Positions 9,801 to 18,734 are shown, counted from the first letter of the stretch. The stretch: DNA of 64,000 nucleotides from Sphingobacterium paucimobilis HER1398 (GCF_000416985.1 NZ_ATDL01000021.1:186001-250000); one strand, 5' to 3'. The notes: generated from the letters alone by a model not told the origin. A program made the numbers and translations.

Positions 9801-10411
9801 GTATGATTAATACAGACGGGCTAGCTTATTCTGGTGTGATTAACCCGACTTCACAGGTCGGTTTTACTAATACGTTCTCCTATAAACGAGTGACATTGTC
9901 GGCATTATTCATCGGTAGTTTTGGTAATGTGATGCGTCTACGCAATTTATCTGATGGTCGTTATCTGACTTTCCCTGATCCTACCCAGAATATGTCAAAG
10001 GAATGGGTGAATAGGTGGCAAAATCCTGGAGATGAGTTAAATACGGATGTTCCTGTTTTGGAGACCAGAGAAGATATTGCTCTTACAGCGCTGAACCCTA
10101 CGAATGGATCAATGTATGATAATTCTGATTTGCGCACGGTTTCGGCAGACTTTATTCGGTTACAGAATCTCTCCGTGAGTTATGATTATTTTACACCTCG
10201 TCTTCGTGCTGCTGGTATTCAAAATATTCGCTTGTCTTTGCAAGGCAATAATCTGCATGTATGGAAAAATAAAGCATTAAAAGGACAGGATCCCGAAGCG
10301 CAAGGGTCTGCGATGGCGTATAGAGATGCGACATCTGCAACCATTAATTTTGGGAATACTTTTTTGCCAGTTCCTCGTTCCTACTCGCTGTCTCTTATGG
10401 TTCAATTTTAA
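6854..10411 (+). CDS. SusC/RagA-family TonB-dependent receptor with STN signalling domain
   Basis: 1185-residue outer-membrane importer of the TonB-dependent transducer class. Signal peptide 1-38 (ending AAFAQ), STN domain about 42-112 that should contact the FecR protein, carboxypeptidase-regulatory-like domain about 122-205 (VRGRVMDYKGKPLAG), plug about 210-330 with the SusC signature (QPLWVVDGI, INVLKDAAATAIYGTRAANG), then the beta-barrel to the terminal aromatic strand SLSLMVQF. The gene is directly downstream of the sigma/FecR pair and 13 nt upstream of its SusD partner. The substrate is not clear: the operon has no carbohydrate-active enzyme but a protease-like lipoprotein and thioredoxins, so a peptide or protein-derived ligand is possible. 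Confidence 0.95.
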   Translation: MNLSNARALLRSIALGKRTTILLVALAFAQMSMAAFAQRVSIKRKGMTLSQVFNEIKKQSNVDFFYNESLVKSNRSVDIDMQNATVQEVLDYCFRDQPLQYSIDNKTIVISAKPQSIAQQKVQVRGRVMDYKGKPLAGITVSEKDNARNTVGTDVDGTYVINVSNGNATLVFKSMGFETLQIPLQGKTWTEVRLTAVENQLEDVVVTGYQNLQKKSLTGSVATVNMEQLETIFQPNIDKLLQGQVPGMTVMSTSGAPGAMPQIRIRGTATLSGNAQPLWVVDGIILDDAVNVSVDDIMTNRNLIASGIGGVNVEDIESINVLKDAAATAIYGTRAANGVIVITSKKGKAGKTRINFTSNATLGERPRIEDAYMMNSKERIDVNREMIRRGVFGATTPGPGEYNTVSDFERYFIDVMDKRMTWDEFNQKVNYLEEVNTDWFQHLFRNSFSNRQNLSVSGGDEKTTFYVSGSYLNDQATAKDVGQKTYTGAVKVYTHIFNKLRLGATIDVNARENDSFFAVDSKENPFEYAIYTTRAMPAYREDGSYNPFYINGMEYNFLENRDRGWRDSRNFGMRGNLDLEYRIIKDLTFSSLFSYAKQSTTDEDIAVDDSYFVRMGKRANREIVEGDYVYPWKEGGYRKDRNAYNGSITFRNQLMYNPLINNVHYLNVMVGQEVRKSKTTSVTTELYGYSHDRGHQLVPQFDYMKKMGIPYWRESLDESANLSYFGALNYTYDNRYTVSFNVRTDGSNRFGLKTNELFQPLWAVGANYQMKEEKFLRDIDWVSYLTLRGSYGSQGNVAAQAYSDLVASIGIVDPINPSNYLRINAPKNPNLKWEQTYTGNIALEMGFFKRRLMANVEWYHKKALDLLGSRQVSQVTGFDQVQVNWASMLNQGWEFSFNTINIDNESFRWSTNMNFGFNKNKVIDIYAKPTVAGMTDQRRSNYSATAKIDFPIDGIWSYRYAGLNEQGRATFYTAKEGEKVLSGMINTDGLAYSGVINPTSQVGFTNTFSYKRVTLSALFIGSFGNVMRLRNLSDGRYLTFPDPTQNMSKEWVNRWQNPGDELNTDVPVLETREDIALTALNPTNGSMYDNSDLRTVSADFIRLQNLSVSYDYFTPRLRAAGIQNIRLSLQGNNLHVWKNKALKGQDPEAQGSAMAYRDATSATINFGNTFLPVPRSYSLSLMVQF

Positions 10412-10424
10412 ACCTCGAAGAATA

Positions 10425-11879
10425 ATGAAAAAAATTTTAAAATATAGTTTGCTTTGTGTAGGGTTGTTGACCTTAAATGGATGTAAGGATATGTTAGATA
10501 TCAAGCCCGTACATAGCATGATTCCAAAAACATTGGAGGATTTCGAAGCGGTTTTGTTGGGCGGCTACCCACGGTCTGACTTCTTTGTCAACACAGAAAT
10601 GCTTACCGATAACGTGTATGTGAATTTAGAAGCAGATAATTATCCTGCGAGAGATCAGGTGCTATGGTATACTTTTGCTCCATCGATGTTGCAACCTGGT
10701 GTTTTGTCAGACCCTTATTGGGGGCAGTTATATAAAAGTATTTATTATGCAAACACCGTGTTGAGTTACTTGGATGAATATAGTGTTAAAGAAGGCGAAA
10801 AAGCTCTTTATGAGCAAGTAAAGGGAGAAGCTTACGCTTTACGTGCATACGCTTATTTTTATTTAGTTAACCTTTATGCAGATGTTTACAGTCCTGAAAA
10901 TTTAAAATTACCAGGAGTACCTCTGTCTCTTGATGCCAGTGATGTAACAGAGACATCATCAAATAATACGAGAGCAACGATAGAAGCCGTGTGGAATCAG
11001 ATTGTTGTGGATATAGATGAGGGAAGCCGACTATTATTAGGGAAACGTATTACCGATCGTTACCGTTTTTCGCATAATACCTTGCAATTGTTTCGTGCTC
11101 GGGTTGCGCTGATGATGGGCAATAATGAAGATGCTACTAAGTTTGCTGGACAAGTAATAGGAAACTATCCATTGGCCGATTTGAGTGGATTAGAAGAACG
11201 TATAGGAGAAGGAGTAGGGAAAGTCTTGAATTACCAATTTGGCTTTATTGATACGCAAGTTAATAAAGAATTAATGTTCTTTACCGGAGGAAAAGCTAAT
11301 ACAAACATTTATTATTTTTCTACAGGACCTCTTAAGCCCACAGAAGAACTATTGAATCTAACAAAACGCTACGGAGAAATGACCGATTATCGTCAATTGA
11401 TTTATGATTCTTTTGAAGATCAGGGTACACAACAAGGAGTGAAGGTCGGAAGGACTGTTTATAAAATGTTTGCTTCGCAAGATTTGTTGTGGTACTATGT
11501 AGGTTTTAAGGCCTCGGAAGCTTATTTAATCCGCGCGGAAGCAAATGTACGTTTAGGGAAAAAGGACTTAGCTATAGCAGATGTTAATACGCTGTTGAGG
11601 AGCAGAATGCGCAAGGATCATATCGTCCAATTAAAGGTCGAGGATTACACTGAAAACAAGGATTTGCTAGATCGTATATTGGAAGAACGACGTTTAGAGC
11701 TGGCCTTCGATGGAGGACATCGTTTTATGGACCTTCGTCGCTTAGGAAAACCACAGATTCAACACGCATATAGAGATGCACAGGTGTATACTTTGGAAAA
11801 GAATGATCCTAGGTATATTTTGCAAATTCCACCCTCGGAAACAGAGAATAGTCCTGAAATGCCAATAAATCCAAGATAA
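10425..11879 (+). CDS. SusD/RagB-family substrate-binding lipoprotein
   Basis: Surface lipoprotein that forms the lid of the SusC channel and captures substrate. 484 residues with lipobox LNG-Cys20. Family features include the helical tetratrico-like core (KSIYYANTVLSYLDE, GEAYALRAYAYFYLVNLYAD) and the conserved C-terminal segment ILEERRLELAFDGGHRFMDL. A longer frame opens at 10326 inside susC, but the ATG at 10425 directly starts the lipoprotein signal. The next gene begins 1 nt after the stop, indicating one operon. Confidence 0.94.
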   Translation: MKKILKYSLLCVGLLTLNGCKDMLDIKPVHSMIPKTLEDFEAVLLGGYPRSDFFVNTEMLTDNVYVNLEADNYPARDQVLWYTFAPSMLQPGVLSDPYWGQLYKSIYYANTVLSYLDEYSVKEGEKALYEQVKGEAYALRAYAYFYLVNLYADVYSPENLKLPGVPLSLDASDVTETSSNNTRATIEAVWNQIVVDIDEGSRLLLGKRITDRYRFSHNTLQLFRARVALMMGNNEDATKFAGQVIGNYPLADLSGLEERIGEGVGKVLNYQFGFIDTQVNKELMFFTGGKANTNIYYFSTGPLKPTEELLNLTKRYGEMTDYRQLIYDSFEDQGTQQGVKVGRTVYKMFASQDLLWYYVGFKASEAYLIRAEANVRLGKKDLAIADVNTLLRSRMRKDHIVQLKVEDYTENKDLLDRILEERRLELAFDGGHRFMDLRRLGKPQIQHAYRDAQVYTLEKNDPRYILQIPPSETENSPEMPINPR

Positions 11880-11880
11880 A

Positions 11881-12810
11881 ATGAAAGCAAAGAAATACTT
11901 ATATAGTTTATTGTGTACAGTAGCAATAATGCAGCTAATAGGATGTACCAAAGAAGAAACGCCAATCCCCTCTGAGCATGTAGGAGTAGAAGAATTATTC
12001 AGCCCAGCTCTCGATGCTCATCCATTAGAGAAAAGCATGTTTAAAGAATATGGAGTCTGGGCTAGAATGGAGTTTAAAGACTCAAAAGAAGTCTACAATT
12101 CTTATTTAGGGGAGGATGTGAACAGCTCCCGTTATCCGGTAGAAAAAGTTGATGCTGGTATGCGTGAGAGTGCTTACATCTATTTGAATACCCTTTTATC
12201 TAATGTGAATAAAAAGTTCTCTAATGAACTAATGCCCAATGAGGTGTTCTTTGTGAAAACTTATGGAAATCCCTATTACCCACCCAAATTTACTACTATA
12301 GGGCGTAACCGTTTAGTGATAACTTGGCCTAATGCCGTCTCTGAATTACCAATAGTGGATCCGGAGATGTTGTATTATGCAGACGAAAGTCTGACCTGGG
12401 GGGTGTGGGATAAGCTTACAGAACTGATTTCACAAAGACTTTTGGATGAAATTGATGGTTTTGAAGAATTAGGTAAGCCTTATGACGGCGGTGTCGCTTT
12501 CACAAAGATTAGAGATCAGTATTTTATTGATTATGACATAGAAAAGAGAAATAGAGATTGGCAAACTTTGGCGGATGAAGGTGGTTATCTGGATCATTAT
12601 TCTTCATTTTCTTTTAAAGCAGAGTATAAAGGATGGTTACAGCTGATTCTTACTGAATCATCAGAAAATATCAATGCTTGGTATTTAGATGGAAATCCTA
12701 TGCGCAAAGCAAAGTATGAACTTTTTGTTACTTATTTTAAAGAGAAATACAACTGGGACATTCAGGCAGCAGGAAATAAATTTAGAGAAACTGCCGATAG
12801 CTTTCAATAA
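11881..12810 (+). CDS. Degenerate zinc-metallopeptidase-like lipoprotein (SusCD-associated)
   Basis: 309-residue lipoprotein (Cys22, IGC). The C-terminal half resembles the SusCD-associated metallohydrolase lipoproteins (TIGR04549 / Peptidase_Mx1-like) as I remember them: the segment GYLDHYSSFSFKAEYKGWL followed by a helical end with YFKEKYNWDI fits their 'GF..YA....EDFAE' region and C-terminal helix. The HExxH zinc motif expected upstream is absent: the aligned segment reads D177-K-L-T-E181, then LISQ, and the protein has only three histidines (33, 47, 239), none in HExxH. If the assignment is right it is a non-catalytic homologue, perhaps a binding partner of the SusCD pair. Family membership is from pattern memory and should be tested. 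A strong hairpin ends the unit six bases after the stop. Confidence 0.6.
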   Translation: MKAKKYLYSLLCTVAIMQLIGCTKEETPIPSEHVGVEELFSPALDAHPLEKSMFKEYGVWARMEFKDSKEVYNSYLGEDVNSSRYPVEKVDAGMRESAYIYLNTLLSNVNKKFSNELMPNEVFFVKTYGNPYYPPKFTTIGRNRLVITWPNAVSELPIVDPEMLYYADESLTWGVWDKLTELISQRLLDEIDGFEELGKPYDGGVAFTKIRDQYFIDYDIEKRNRDWQTLADEGGYLDHYSSFSFKAEYKGWLQLILTESSENINAWYLDGNPMRKAKYELFVTYFKEKYNWDIQAAGNKFRETADSFQ

Positions 12811-12815
12811 ATGAT

Positions 12816-12847
12816 AAGATCGGCAGGTACATTGACCTGCCGATCTT
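12816..12847 (+). terminator. Stem-loop terminator after the operon B lipoprotein
   Basis: Perfect 13-bp stem (AAGATCGGCAGGT at 12816-12828, ACCTGCCGATCTT at 12835-12847) with a 6-nt loop. The T-run is weak, so it may be a partial terminator or a stabilising 3' structure between the import genes and the thioredoxin pair. Confidence 0.65.
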
Positions 12848-12880
12848 GATATATGCTAATACGTTAAAATTAATAGATAG

Positions 12881-14014
12881 ATGAGAGTTTTAAAAATGAT
12901 GTTGTTGTTGGCACTACCAGGTGCAGCGATGGCACAAAAGTCAAGTTTCAGTATTGAAGGAAAAATACAGTCCCCTCAAAAAGAAGGTAAGGTATTTATG
13001 TCCATCCGTACGCCAAGCAGTGAAGTGTTGGATTCAGTAGCGGTAGTAAAGGGTAAGTTTTCTTTTAAAGGGGAGGCTAATGGCCCTACGATGGTATACA
13101 TGATCTACGATCAAGAAAATAAGGGTTGGAACCGTGTGAGCTATAATACGGATATGGTAGGTTTCTATGTAGACAAGGGCAAGACTGTCATCCAAGCAAA
13201 AGATTCTTTGAAAACGGCTGTTATCAAAGGTTCTGCATTGCAGACGGCTTATACAGCATATCAAAATATGCTGAAAGAGTCTGAGGATGGAATCAAGGAT
13301 ATCAATATGAAATACAGTAGCGCTACACCAGAGCAGCGCCAGGACGAATCATTTGCGACACCTCTTCGTGATCAGTACATGGTTTTTGCAAACAAGAAAC
13401 GTGAATTGCAAGAAGATTATATCGCTAAAAACCCATCTTCTTATTTTAGCTTGATCGCTATACAAGATCAATTGCAGGCAGGAAAGACGGTGTTGGAAAT
13501 GGAGCCGGCTTATAATGCTTTGGCAACATCAATACGCGAATCAGAGGTTGGATTGGAGTTTGCAAAGCAGATTCATGCGGCAAAAACTACAGCAGTAGGT
13601 GTGATGGCACCTGATTTCACACAGAACGATGTGAATGATAATCCTGTGAAATTATCCGATTTCCGAGGTAAATATGTGCTGTTGGATTTTTGGGCTTCAT
13701 GGTGTGGACCTTGCCGTGCGGAGAACCCGAACGTGGTAGCTGCATTTGAAAAATTCAAAGACAAAAACTTCACAGTTCTAGGAGTTTCTTTAGATCAGCC
13801 GGGTAAGAAAGCAAATTGGTTGAAAGCTATAGAAGACGATAAGTTGACTTGGACAAATGTGAGTGACTTGAAGTTTTGGAATAATGAGGTTGCTAAAATG
13901 TACGGTGTACGTGGTGTGCCACAGAACTACTTGATCGACCCAACAGGGAAAATTGTTGCTAAAGATTTGAGAGGTGAGCAATTGCATGAGAAATTAGCAG
14001 AACTTTTAAACTAG
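12881..14014 (+). CDS. TlpA-like thioredoxin-fold protein with DUF4369 domain
   Basis: 377-residue exported thiol-disulfide oxidoreductase. Signal peptide about 1-18 (LALPGAAMAQ), N-terminal DUF4369-like beta domain (about 22-125; FSIEGKI, DSVAVVKGKFSFKG), a helical linker, then the thioredoxin domain (about 240-377) with active site W-C275-G-P-C278, the YVLLDFWAS strand before it and the cis-proline region RGVPQNYLID. It probably keeps periplasmic or surface proteins reduced or acts as a reductase for the imported ligand; the target is unknown. The paralogue follows 6 nt downstream. Such TlpA pairs recur after SusCD genes here (also 52849-55156). Confidence 0.9.
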   Translation: MRVLKMMLLLALPGAAMAQKSSFSIEGKIQSPQKEGKVFMSIRTPSSEVLDSVAVVKGKFSFKGEANGPTMVYMIYDQENKGWNRVSYNTDMVGFYVDKGKTVIQAKDSLKTAVIKGSALQTAYTAYQNMLKESEDGIKDINMKYSSATPEQRQDESFATPLRDQYMVFANKKRELQEDYIAKNPSSYFSLIAIQDQLQAGKTVLEMEPAYNALATSIRESEVGLEFAKQIHAAKTTAVGVMAPDFTQNDVNDNPVKLSDFRGKYVLLDFWASWCGPCRAENPNVVAAFEKFKDKNFTVLGVSLDQPGKKANWLKAIEDDKLTWTNVSDLKFWNNEVAKMYGVRGVPQNYLIDPTGKIVAKDLRGEQLHEKLAELLN

Positions 14015-14020
14015 TATACT

Positions 14021-15052
14021 ATGATAAAGTTAAGATCAATTGTAGGTGTATTCACCTTATCGGTACTTTCGTTTTTCAGTGTACAGGCACAGACTTCGGA
14101 TAAAGTAGTCTTGGTTGGGAAAGTCGACCCAAAGTACAATAGTACGAAAGTGTATTTATACAATAATATCACAGGAGATAACGATACGACAGTTGTTGAA
14201 AATGGGGCTTGGCGTATCGAACTTCCATTTACCGTTCCAACCAGACATATGTTGGCGTCAGAGGCTGAATCTAAGAAACACGGTGGCTATGCGCCTTTTG
14301 GGGTTTTAGTGGATGAGCCTGGGACGGTTGTGGTAGAAGGTGATCTAGAGTCATTCTACACGTCGAAGGTGTCTGGCTCTAAATCGCATGATGTGTTGAA
14401 TCAGTATTTTGCACAGACACAGGAACAAGGAGGGAACAATGCGGCTATTATAGCCGATATCGTATCTAAAAATGCAAATGTCTTCGGCTCAGCATTTTTG
14501 TTAGAGCGTTATGGTAAAGTGATGACACCAGAAGATGCGTTAAAATCGTATGAAGGGCTTTCGGCGGAAGTGAAACAAACCTATTTTGGAAAGTCAGCAG
14601 GCAACCAAATTAAAGGAGCCTTACTTTCTAAAGAAGGCGCTATCGTCAAGGATTTTGCGTTGGCAAATGAAAAAGGAGAGCAGTTGAACTTCGCTTCGTT
14701 ACGCGGTAATTATGTATTGTTGGACTTTTGGGCATCATGGTGCGGCCCTTGTATTGAAGAATTCAAGACGTTGAAAGAAGTGTATGCTAAGTATAAAGGC
14801 AAAGCTCCTTTTGAGATTCTGAGTATTTCAACCGATAAAAGTGAAGCCGCTTGGAAGAATGCGTTAAAGAATCAGCAATTGCCTTGGTTACAGATGCACG
14901 ACAAATCAGGTGAGGATGCGATTGCAGTAAGCCAATTTGCAGTAACTACGTTGCCAACGACATTTCTAATCGGACCTGATGGTAAGATTGTTGCGAAGAA
15001 CTTGCGTGGCGAGGAACTCGTAGCTTATTTAGTAAAGCTTTTTGGAAATTAG
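14021..15052 (+). CDS. TlpA-like thioredoxin-fold protein
   Basis: 343-residue exported thioredoxin-fold protein, partner of the preceding gene. Signal peptide about 1-23 (FFSVQAQ), short DUF4369-like beta domain (to about 110), thioredoxin domain about 205-343 with W-C241-G-P-C244, and the cis-proline segment TTLPTTFLIGPDG. It lacks part of the long linker of its neighbour. It ends operon B: a hairpin with a T-run lies 33 nt after the stop. Confidence 0.9.
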   Translation: MIKLRSIVGVFTLSVLSFFSVQAQTSDKVVLVGKVDPKYNSTKVYLYNNITGDNDTTVVENGAWRIELPFTVPTRHMLASEAESKKHGGYAPFGVLVDEPGTVVVEGDLESFYTSKVSGSKSHDVLNQYFAQTQEQGGNNAAIIADIVSKNANVFGSAFLLERYGKVMTPEDALKSYEGLSAEVKQTYFGKSAGNQIKGALLSKEGAIVKDFALANEKGEQLNFASLRGNYVLLDFWASWCGPCIEEFKTLKEVYAKYKGKAPFEILSISTDKSEAAWKNALKNQQLPWLQMHDKSGEDAIAVSQFAVTTLPTTFLIGPDGKIVAKNLRGEELVAYLVKLFGN

Positions 15053-15084
15053 GCAATAGATTATTTTTAATAGTTAGTGTGTAT

Positions 15085-15121
15085 AAGCCGTTGATGATTA
15101 ATTTCATCAGCGGTTTTTTTA
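15085..15121 (+). terminator. Rho-independent terminator of operon B
   Basis: Stem AAGCCGTTGATGA / TCATCAGCGGTTT with one G-T pair and a loop of TTAATT, running into a stretch of eight T. Confidence 0.85.
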
Positions 15122-15677
15122 TTGTAGGCTAGTCTGCTTAATGGAACAGCATATTTATGGTGCATACCTTATGAAAACAAAATTTATGAGGTATTCAAAA
15201 ACGATCGGAGTACACTGTTACGCAAACGATTGAATTTTTTTTAAAAAAAGTAGATGAAAAATTAGTTTAATGAAAAAAGATTTCTATCTTAGCCTTATAT
15301 CCCACGGGAATTTAGTTAACCAATACGTTTAGATTTACTTTATTATGATTAATTTCCATGTCAAGCAAAAGTATGTAAGCTGTTCAGATAACAATGTTGT
15401 TTGTTCGTTTTTTTGCGCGCTTGGTCAGATTAATACTGTCTGCTCAGTCGTTGCATAAATCTGATAGGAAAGTATTTTTAACTATTATTTCGGGTACGTT
15501 AACGATTTGCTTGGATTTGTCAAATCGATGTTAGAATTGCTTAAAACAGTTGAGAGTTAATGTTGAATCGGGTACGTTAACGTTTTATGTTTGAAAATGT
15601 TTCCTAAGGCTTACATTATGATTGAAATCTTAGGTGTGCAATATGAAGATTTTTAATGAATGAAACTTTTATAAACA
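15122..15677 (+). promoter_or_regulatory. Regulatory region of PUL C with a duplicated palindromic motif
   Basis: No gene is seen in this 556-nt gap. The 15-nt string TCGGGTACGTTAACG occurs twice, at 15490-15504 and 15568-15582, 78 bp apart; its core CGTTAACG is a palindrome (extending to ACGTTAACGT in the second copy). A further CG-centred imperfect palindrome, CAAACGATTG, lies near 15224-15233. Such sites resemble LacI-type operators in general shape. A -7-like TATCTTAG near 15287-15294 would give a leader of more than 350 nt. No regulator gene lies in PUL C, so control would be in trans. Confidence 0.45.
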
Positions 15678-18600
15678 ATGAATTCAATTTACAATTTAAG
15701 ATTAAACTTGCATGCATTGATAACAATATGTTTTATTGGACTCATTGTCAACAGTTCGTTTGCTGCTGGCGTGGTTCAACAATCTCATGTTGTAGGAAGA
15801 GTCTCTGATGTTAGGAAGGCACCGATTCACGGTGTTCTTGTTGAAGATGTGGATGGAAGCAACAAAACCTATACGGATAAGAATGGTCAGTATAGTATTG
15901 AAGTAGCCTCTTCGACTTCCAAATTAAGATTTTCACATGTTGCTTTTGATAGTAAAGAAGTCGGTGTGGGGTCCAAAACAATAATTAATCTGACACTTGC
16001 AGCAAAGAAGACCGCTTTGAATGAGGTTGTAAATCTCAACTACTACAATGTGGCAAAGCGTAATACCACAGGAGCCTTAGGTTACATGGATATGGAATCA
16101 TTGAAATTGGCTCCGGTAACGCGATTTGATGAAGCCTTGGCAGGAAGAGTAGCAGGACTACGTGTTATTGCGCCACAAGGTCAGCCAGGTGATCCTTTAG
16201 CCTATGTTGTCCGTGGTGAAAACTCTGTGCAACACACGCAACCATTGTTGGTTGTAGACGGGATACCTGTAGAAAATCACCATAATTTAGTGCTTAATAC
16301 AGATGATATTGCTAACCTAACAGTATTAAAAGATGCATCACAGCTTGCTTTGTACGGATCTAGAGGCGGTAATGGAGTGATCTTGATAGAAACTAACAAA
16401 GGCTTTGCAGGCAAATCCAGTATAAAGTTCAACAGTTTTTTGGGCTTCCAAAATATTGCAAAACAAATGGATATGATGTCGCCCTATGAGTTTGTACGTT
16501 ACCAGATAGAACTTGATCCAGAACATACAAAACCGATGTATACACCTGCTGACCTTATACCCGGGTCTGTGGGTTACGATTCCCAAGGAAGGGTTTTGAT
16601 GAACTATAAAGATATCGACGGTATTGATTGGCAAGATGAAGTGTTCCGTAATGCACTTATACAACGCTATAGTTTGTCTTTGTCAGGGGGAGATGCCAAT
16701 ACTAAGTTTGTGAGTTCGACATCTTTTAGTGATCAAAAGGGTGTGCTGATGAATTCGGGAGCAAAGACTTACCAAGGACGTGTAAACCTGACCCAACGTA
16801 TAGGCCGATTCATTAATTCGGGATTTGGAATAAATTATGGTAAAAGGCCTAGAAATGGGCAATTACTGAATTTTGAGGAAGCTGTAGACTTATCAACCTA
16901 CTCACTTTATAGAATGTGGGGAGCACGACCTGTTTCAGGAGATAATAACATTGATATCCTGACACCTTTCTTAGACCCAGATTATAATAAAGCACCACAG
17001 ATAAAATATAATCCGGTTGTTTCTTTAGAAAATGAACAGAAAAAGCGAGCGAATTCCAATTTGTTAAGTCATATCTATCTTGATTTCGACATTCTTCCTA
17101 ATCTAAAAGCTAAGGCACAAGGATCCTTTCTTTCTGATATGGTTGATGGAACCGGTTTTTACAACACAAAAACACCGTCGGGCTCGGGAGCTAATGGTGT
17201 GAATGGTACTTCGTATTATAGCAAGACGCGTCAAAGTACATTAGACTTTATGCTGTCTTACAATGAAGTGTTTAAAAGGGACCATACACTTGATGTACAA
17301 GGAGGGTATTCATACAATAAAGGAGTAACAGAAGCTTATGCATTTGATGTGACCCATTTGCCCAATGAGGGTATTGGAGAACATGGCTTTGATGAAGGAC
17401 TTCCGGTATACACGCTATCCAAAAAATGGGATGATCGTTATTCTTCCTTTTATCTCAGAGGGGGATATAATTTTCGCTACAAATACTTTTTAAGTGGGGT
17501 GTTGCGAGGTGATGAAGTGATTGGCAATAAGTTTGTCTATTCGCCAGCTATTGCCCTGTCCTGGGATATGAAAAATGAAGATTTTCTGAGAAATTCAAAA
17601 ACCATTTCTTCTTCCAAGCTAAGAGCCAGTTATGGTCGTTCGGGAATCCGTATGATGAATTCTTTGACTCCAGTTTTTGCAACGAATATCATAGCACCAG
17701 AGGGCACTCTTTGGGAAGCCGTAGATCAATTAGATATAGGTTATGACCTGGGGCTTTGGGGCGATAGATTGATCGTAAATCTAGACTACTACGATAAGGT
17801 GAACAGTGCAGATTCTAGGTTCTATAGCGCTGCTCGAATAGAGAATAGGGGAATCGAAATAGGCTTAACTTCCGTAAATATAAATCGTCCGAATTTAAAA
17901 TGGCGTAGTCATTTTAACATTAGTTTCAATCGAAATAGAGTATTGTCCGTGCATGACCGATCTCCTACCATGAGCAGTATGTTCATTAGTGACTCACCAC
18001 TTTATACTGTTGTTCCAGGAAAAGCTTTGGCTATGTTCTATGGTTATCAGTTTGATGGCGTATATCAGGTTGAAGATTTTGACGAAAATAATGGCGTTTA
18101 CACACTCAAATCCGATATCAGTGGAAATGGGTCTTTTAGAGCGAATATACAGCCTGGAGATATCAGGTATGTTGACCAGAATAGTGACGGATTTATAGAT
18201 GAAGAGGATCAGGTGACATTGGGAAGCAGTATGCCGAAGTATTTTGGAGGTTTTAATAATAGCGTAAATTACAAATCTTTCGATCTAAATATCTTTTTTC
18301 AATGGTCATACGGCAATAAAGTATTTAATGGTAATCGTATGGCATTTGAAGGGAACTATTTACAGCAGACCGGTTTGAATCAGTATGCCAGTTACCAAGA
18401 GCGATGGACCCCGGAGAACAGGTCTCAAACATTGTTTAGAACTGGAGGCCAGGGCGAGGCTGGAATGCTTTCCGATCGTACATTAGAAGATGGTTCATAT
18501 CTGCGCTTGAAGACTGTTTCATTGGGGTATACCCTACCTAAAAAATGGCTTAAAGTCAAGTCTGTAAAGGATTTGAGATTGTCTTGCAGTGCACAGAATC

Positions 18601-18734
18601 TATTGACTTTTACAAAGTATAAAGGGATGGATCCCGAAGTGTCTGTCGGTCATTCTATTTTGACGCAAGGATTTGATTATGGAGCATATCCACAATTTAG
18701 GACCGTTTCTTTCGGACTGAATGCAACTTTTTAA
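15678..18734 (+). CDS. SusC/RagA-family TonB-dependent receptor (first of tandem pair)
   Basis: 1018-residue outer-membrane importer without an STN domain. Signal peptide about 1-29, carboxypeptidase-regulatory-like domain about 36-110 (VVGRVSDVRKAPIHG), plug about 118-240, barrel to the end. It is a divergent paralogue of the next gene; both share FDEALAGRVAG, the C-terminal EDGSYLRLKTVSLGYT/EDGSFLRLKTVSLSYT and GMDPEVS. The usual SusC signature is altered: GYG after the VVV strand is NYYNV, and ATAIYG is QLALYG. No SusD gene follows; instead a second susC starts 22 nt downstream. It may share the single SusD (22008-23918) or transport a different product. Confidence 0.92.
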   Translation: MNSIYNLRLNLHALITICFIGLIVNSSFAAGVVQQSHVVGRVSDVRKAPIHGVLVEDVDGSNKTYTDKNGQYSIEVASSTSKLRFSHVAFDSKEVGVGSKTIINLTLAAKKTALNEVVNLNYYNVAKRNTTGALGYMDMESLKLAPVTRFDEALAGRVAGLRVIAPQGQPGDPLAYVVRGENSVQHTQPLLVVDGIPVENHHNLVLNTDDIANLTVLKDASQLALYGSRGGNGVILIETNKGFAGKSSIKFNSFLGFQNIAKQMDMMSPYEFVRYQIELDPEHTKPMYTPADLIPGSVGYDSQGRVLMNYKDIDGIDWQDEVFRNALIQRYSLSLSGGDANTKFVSSTSFSDQKGVLMNSGAKTYQGRVNLTQRIGRFINSGFGINYGKRPRNGQLLNFEEAVDLSTYSLYRMWGARPVSGDNNIDILTPFLDPDYNKAPQIKYNPVVSLENEQKKRANSNLLSHIYLDFDILPNLKAKAQGSFLSDMVDGTGFYNTKTPSGSGANGVNGTSYYSKTRQSTLDFMLSYNEVFKRDHTLDVQGGYSYNKGVTEAYAFDVTHLPNEGIGEHGFDEGLPVYTLSKKWDDRYSSFYLRGGYNFRYKYFLSGVLRGDEVIGNKFVYSPAIALSWDMKNEDFLRNSKTISSSKLRASYGRSGIRMMNSLTPVFATNIIAPEGTLWEAVDQLDIGYDLGLWGDRLIVNLDYYDKVNSADSRFYSAARIENRGIEIGLTSVNINRPNLKWRSHFNISFNRNRVLSVHDRSPTMSSMFISDSPLYTVVPGKALAMFYGYQFDGVYQVEDFDENNGVYTLKSDISGNGSFRANIQPGDIRYVDQNSDGFIDEEDQVTLGSSMPKYFGGFNNSVNYKSFDLNIFFQWSYGNKVFNGNRMAFEGNYLQQTGLNQYASYQERWTPENRSQTLFRTGGQGEAGMLSDRTLEDGSYLRLKTVSLGYTLPKKWLKVKSVKDLRLSCSAQNLLTFTKYKGMDPEVSVGHSILTQGFDYGAYPQFRTVSFGLNATF

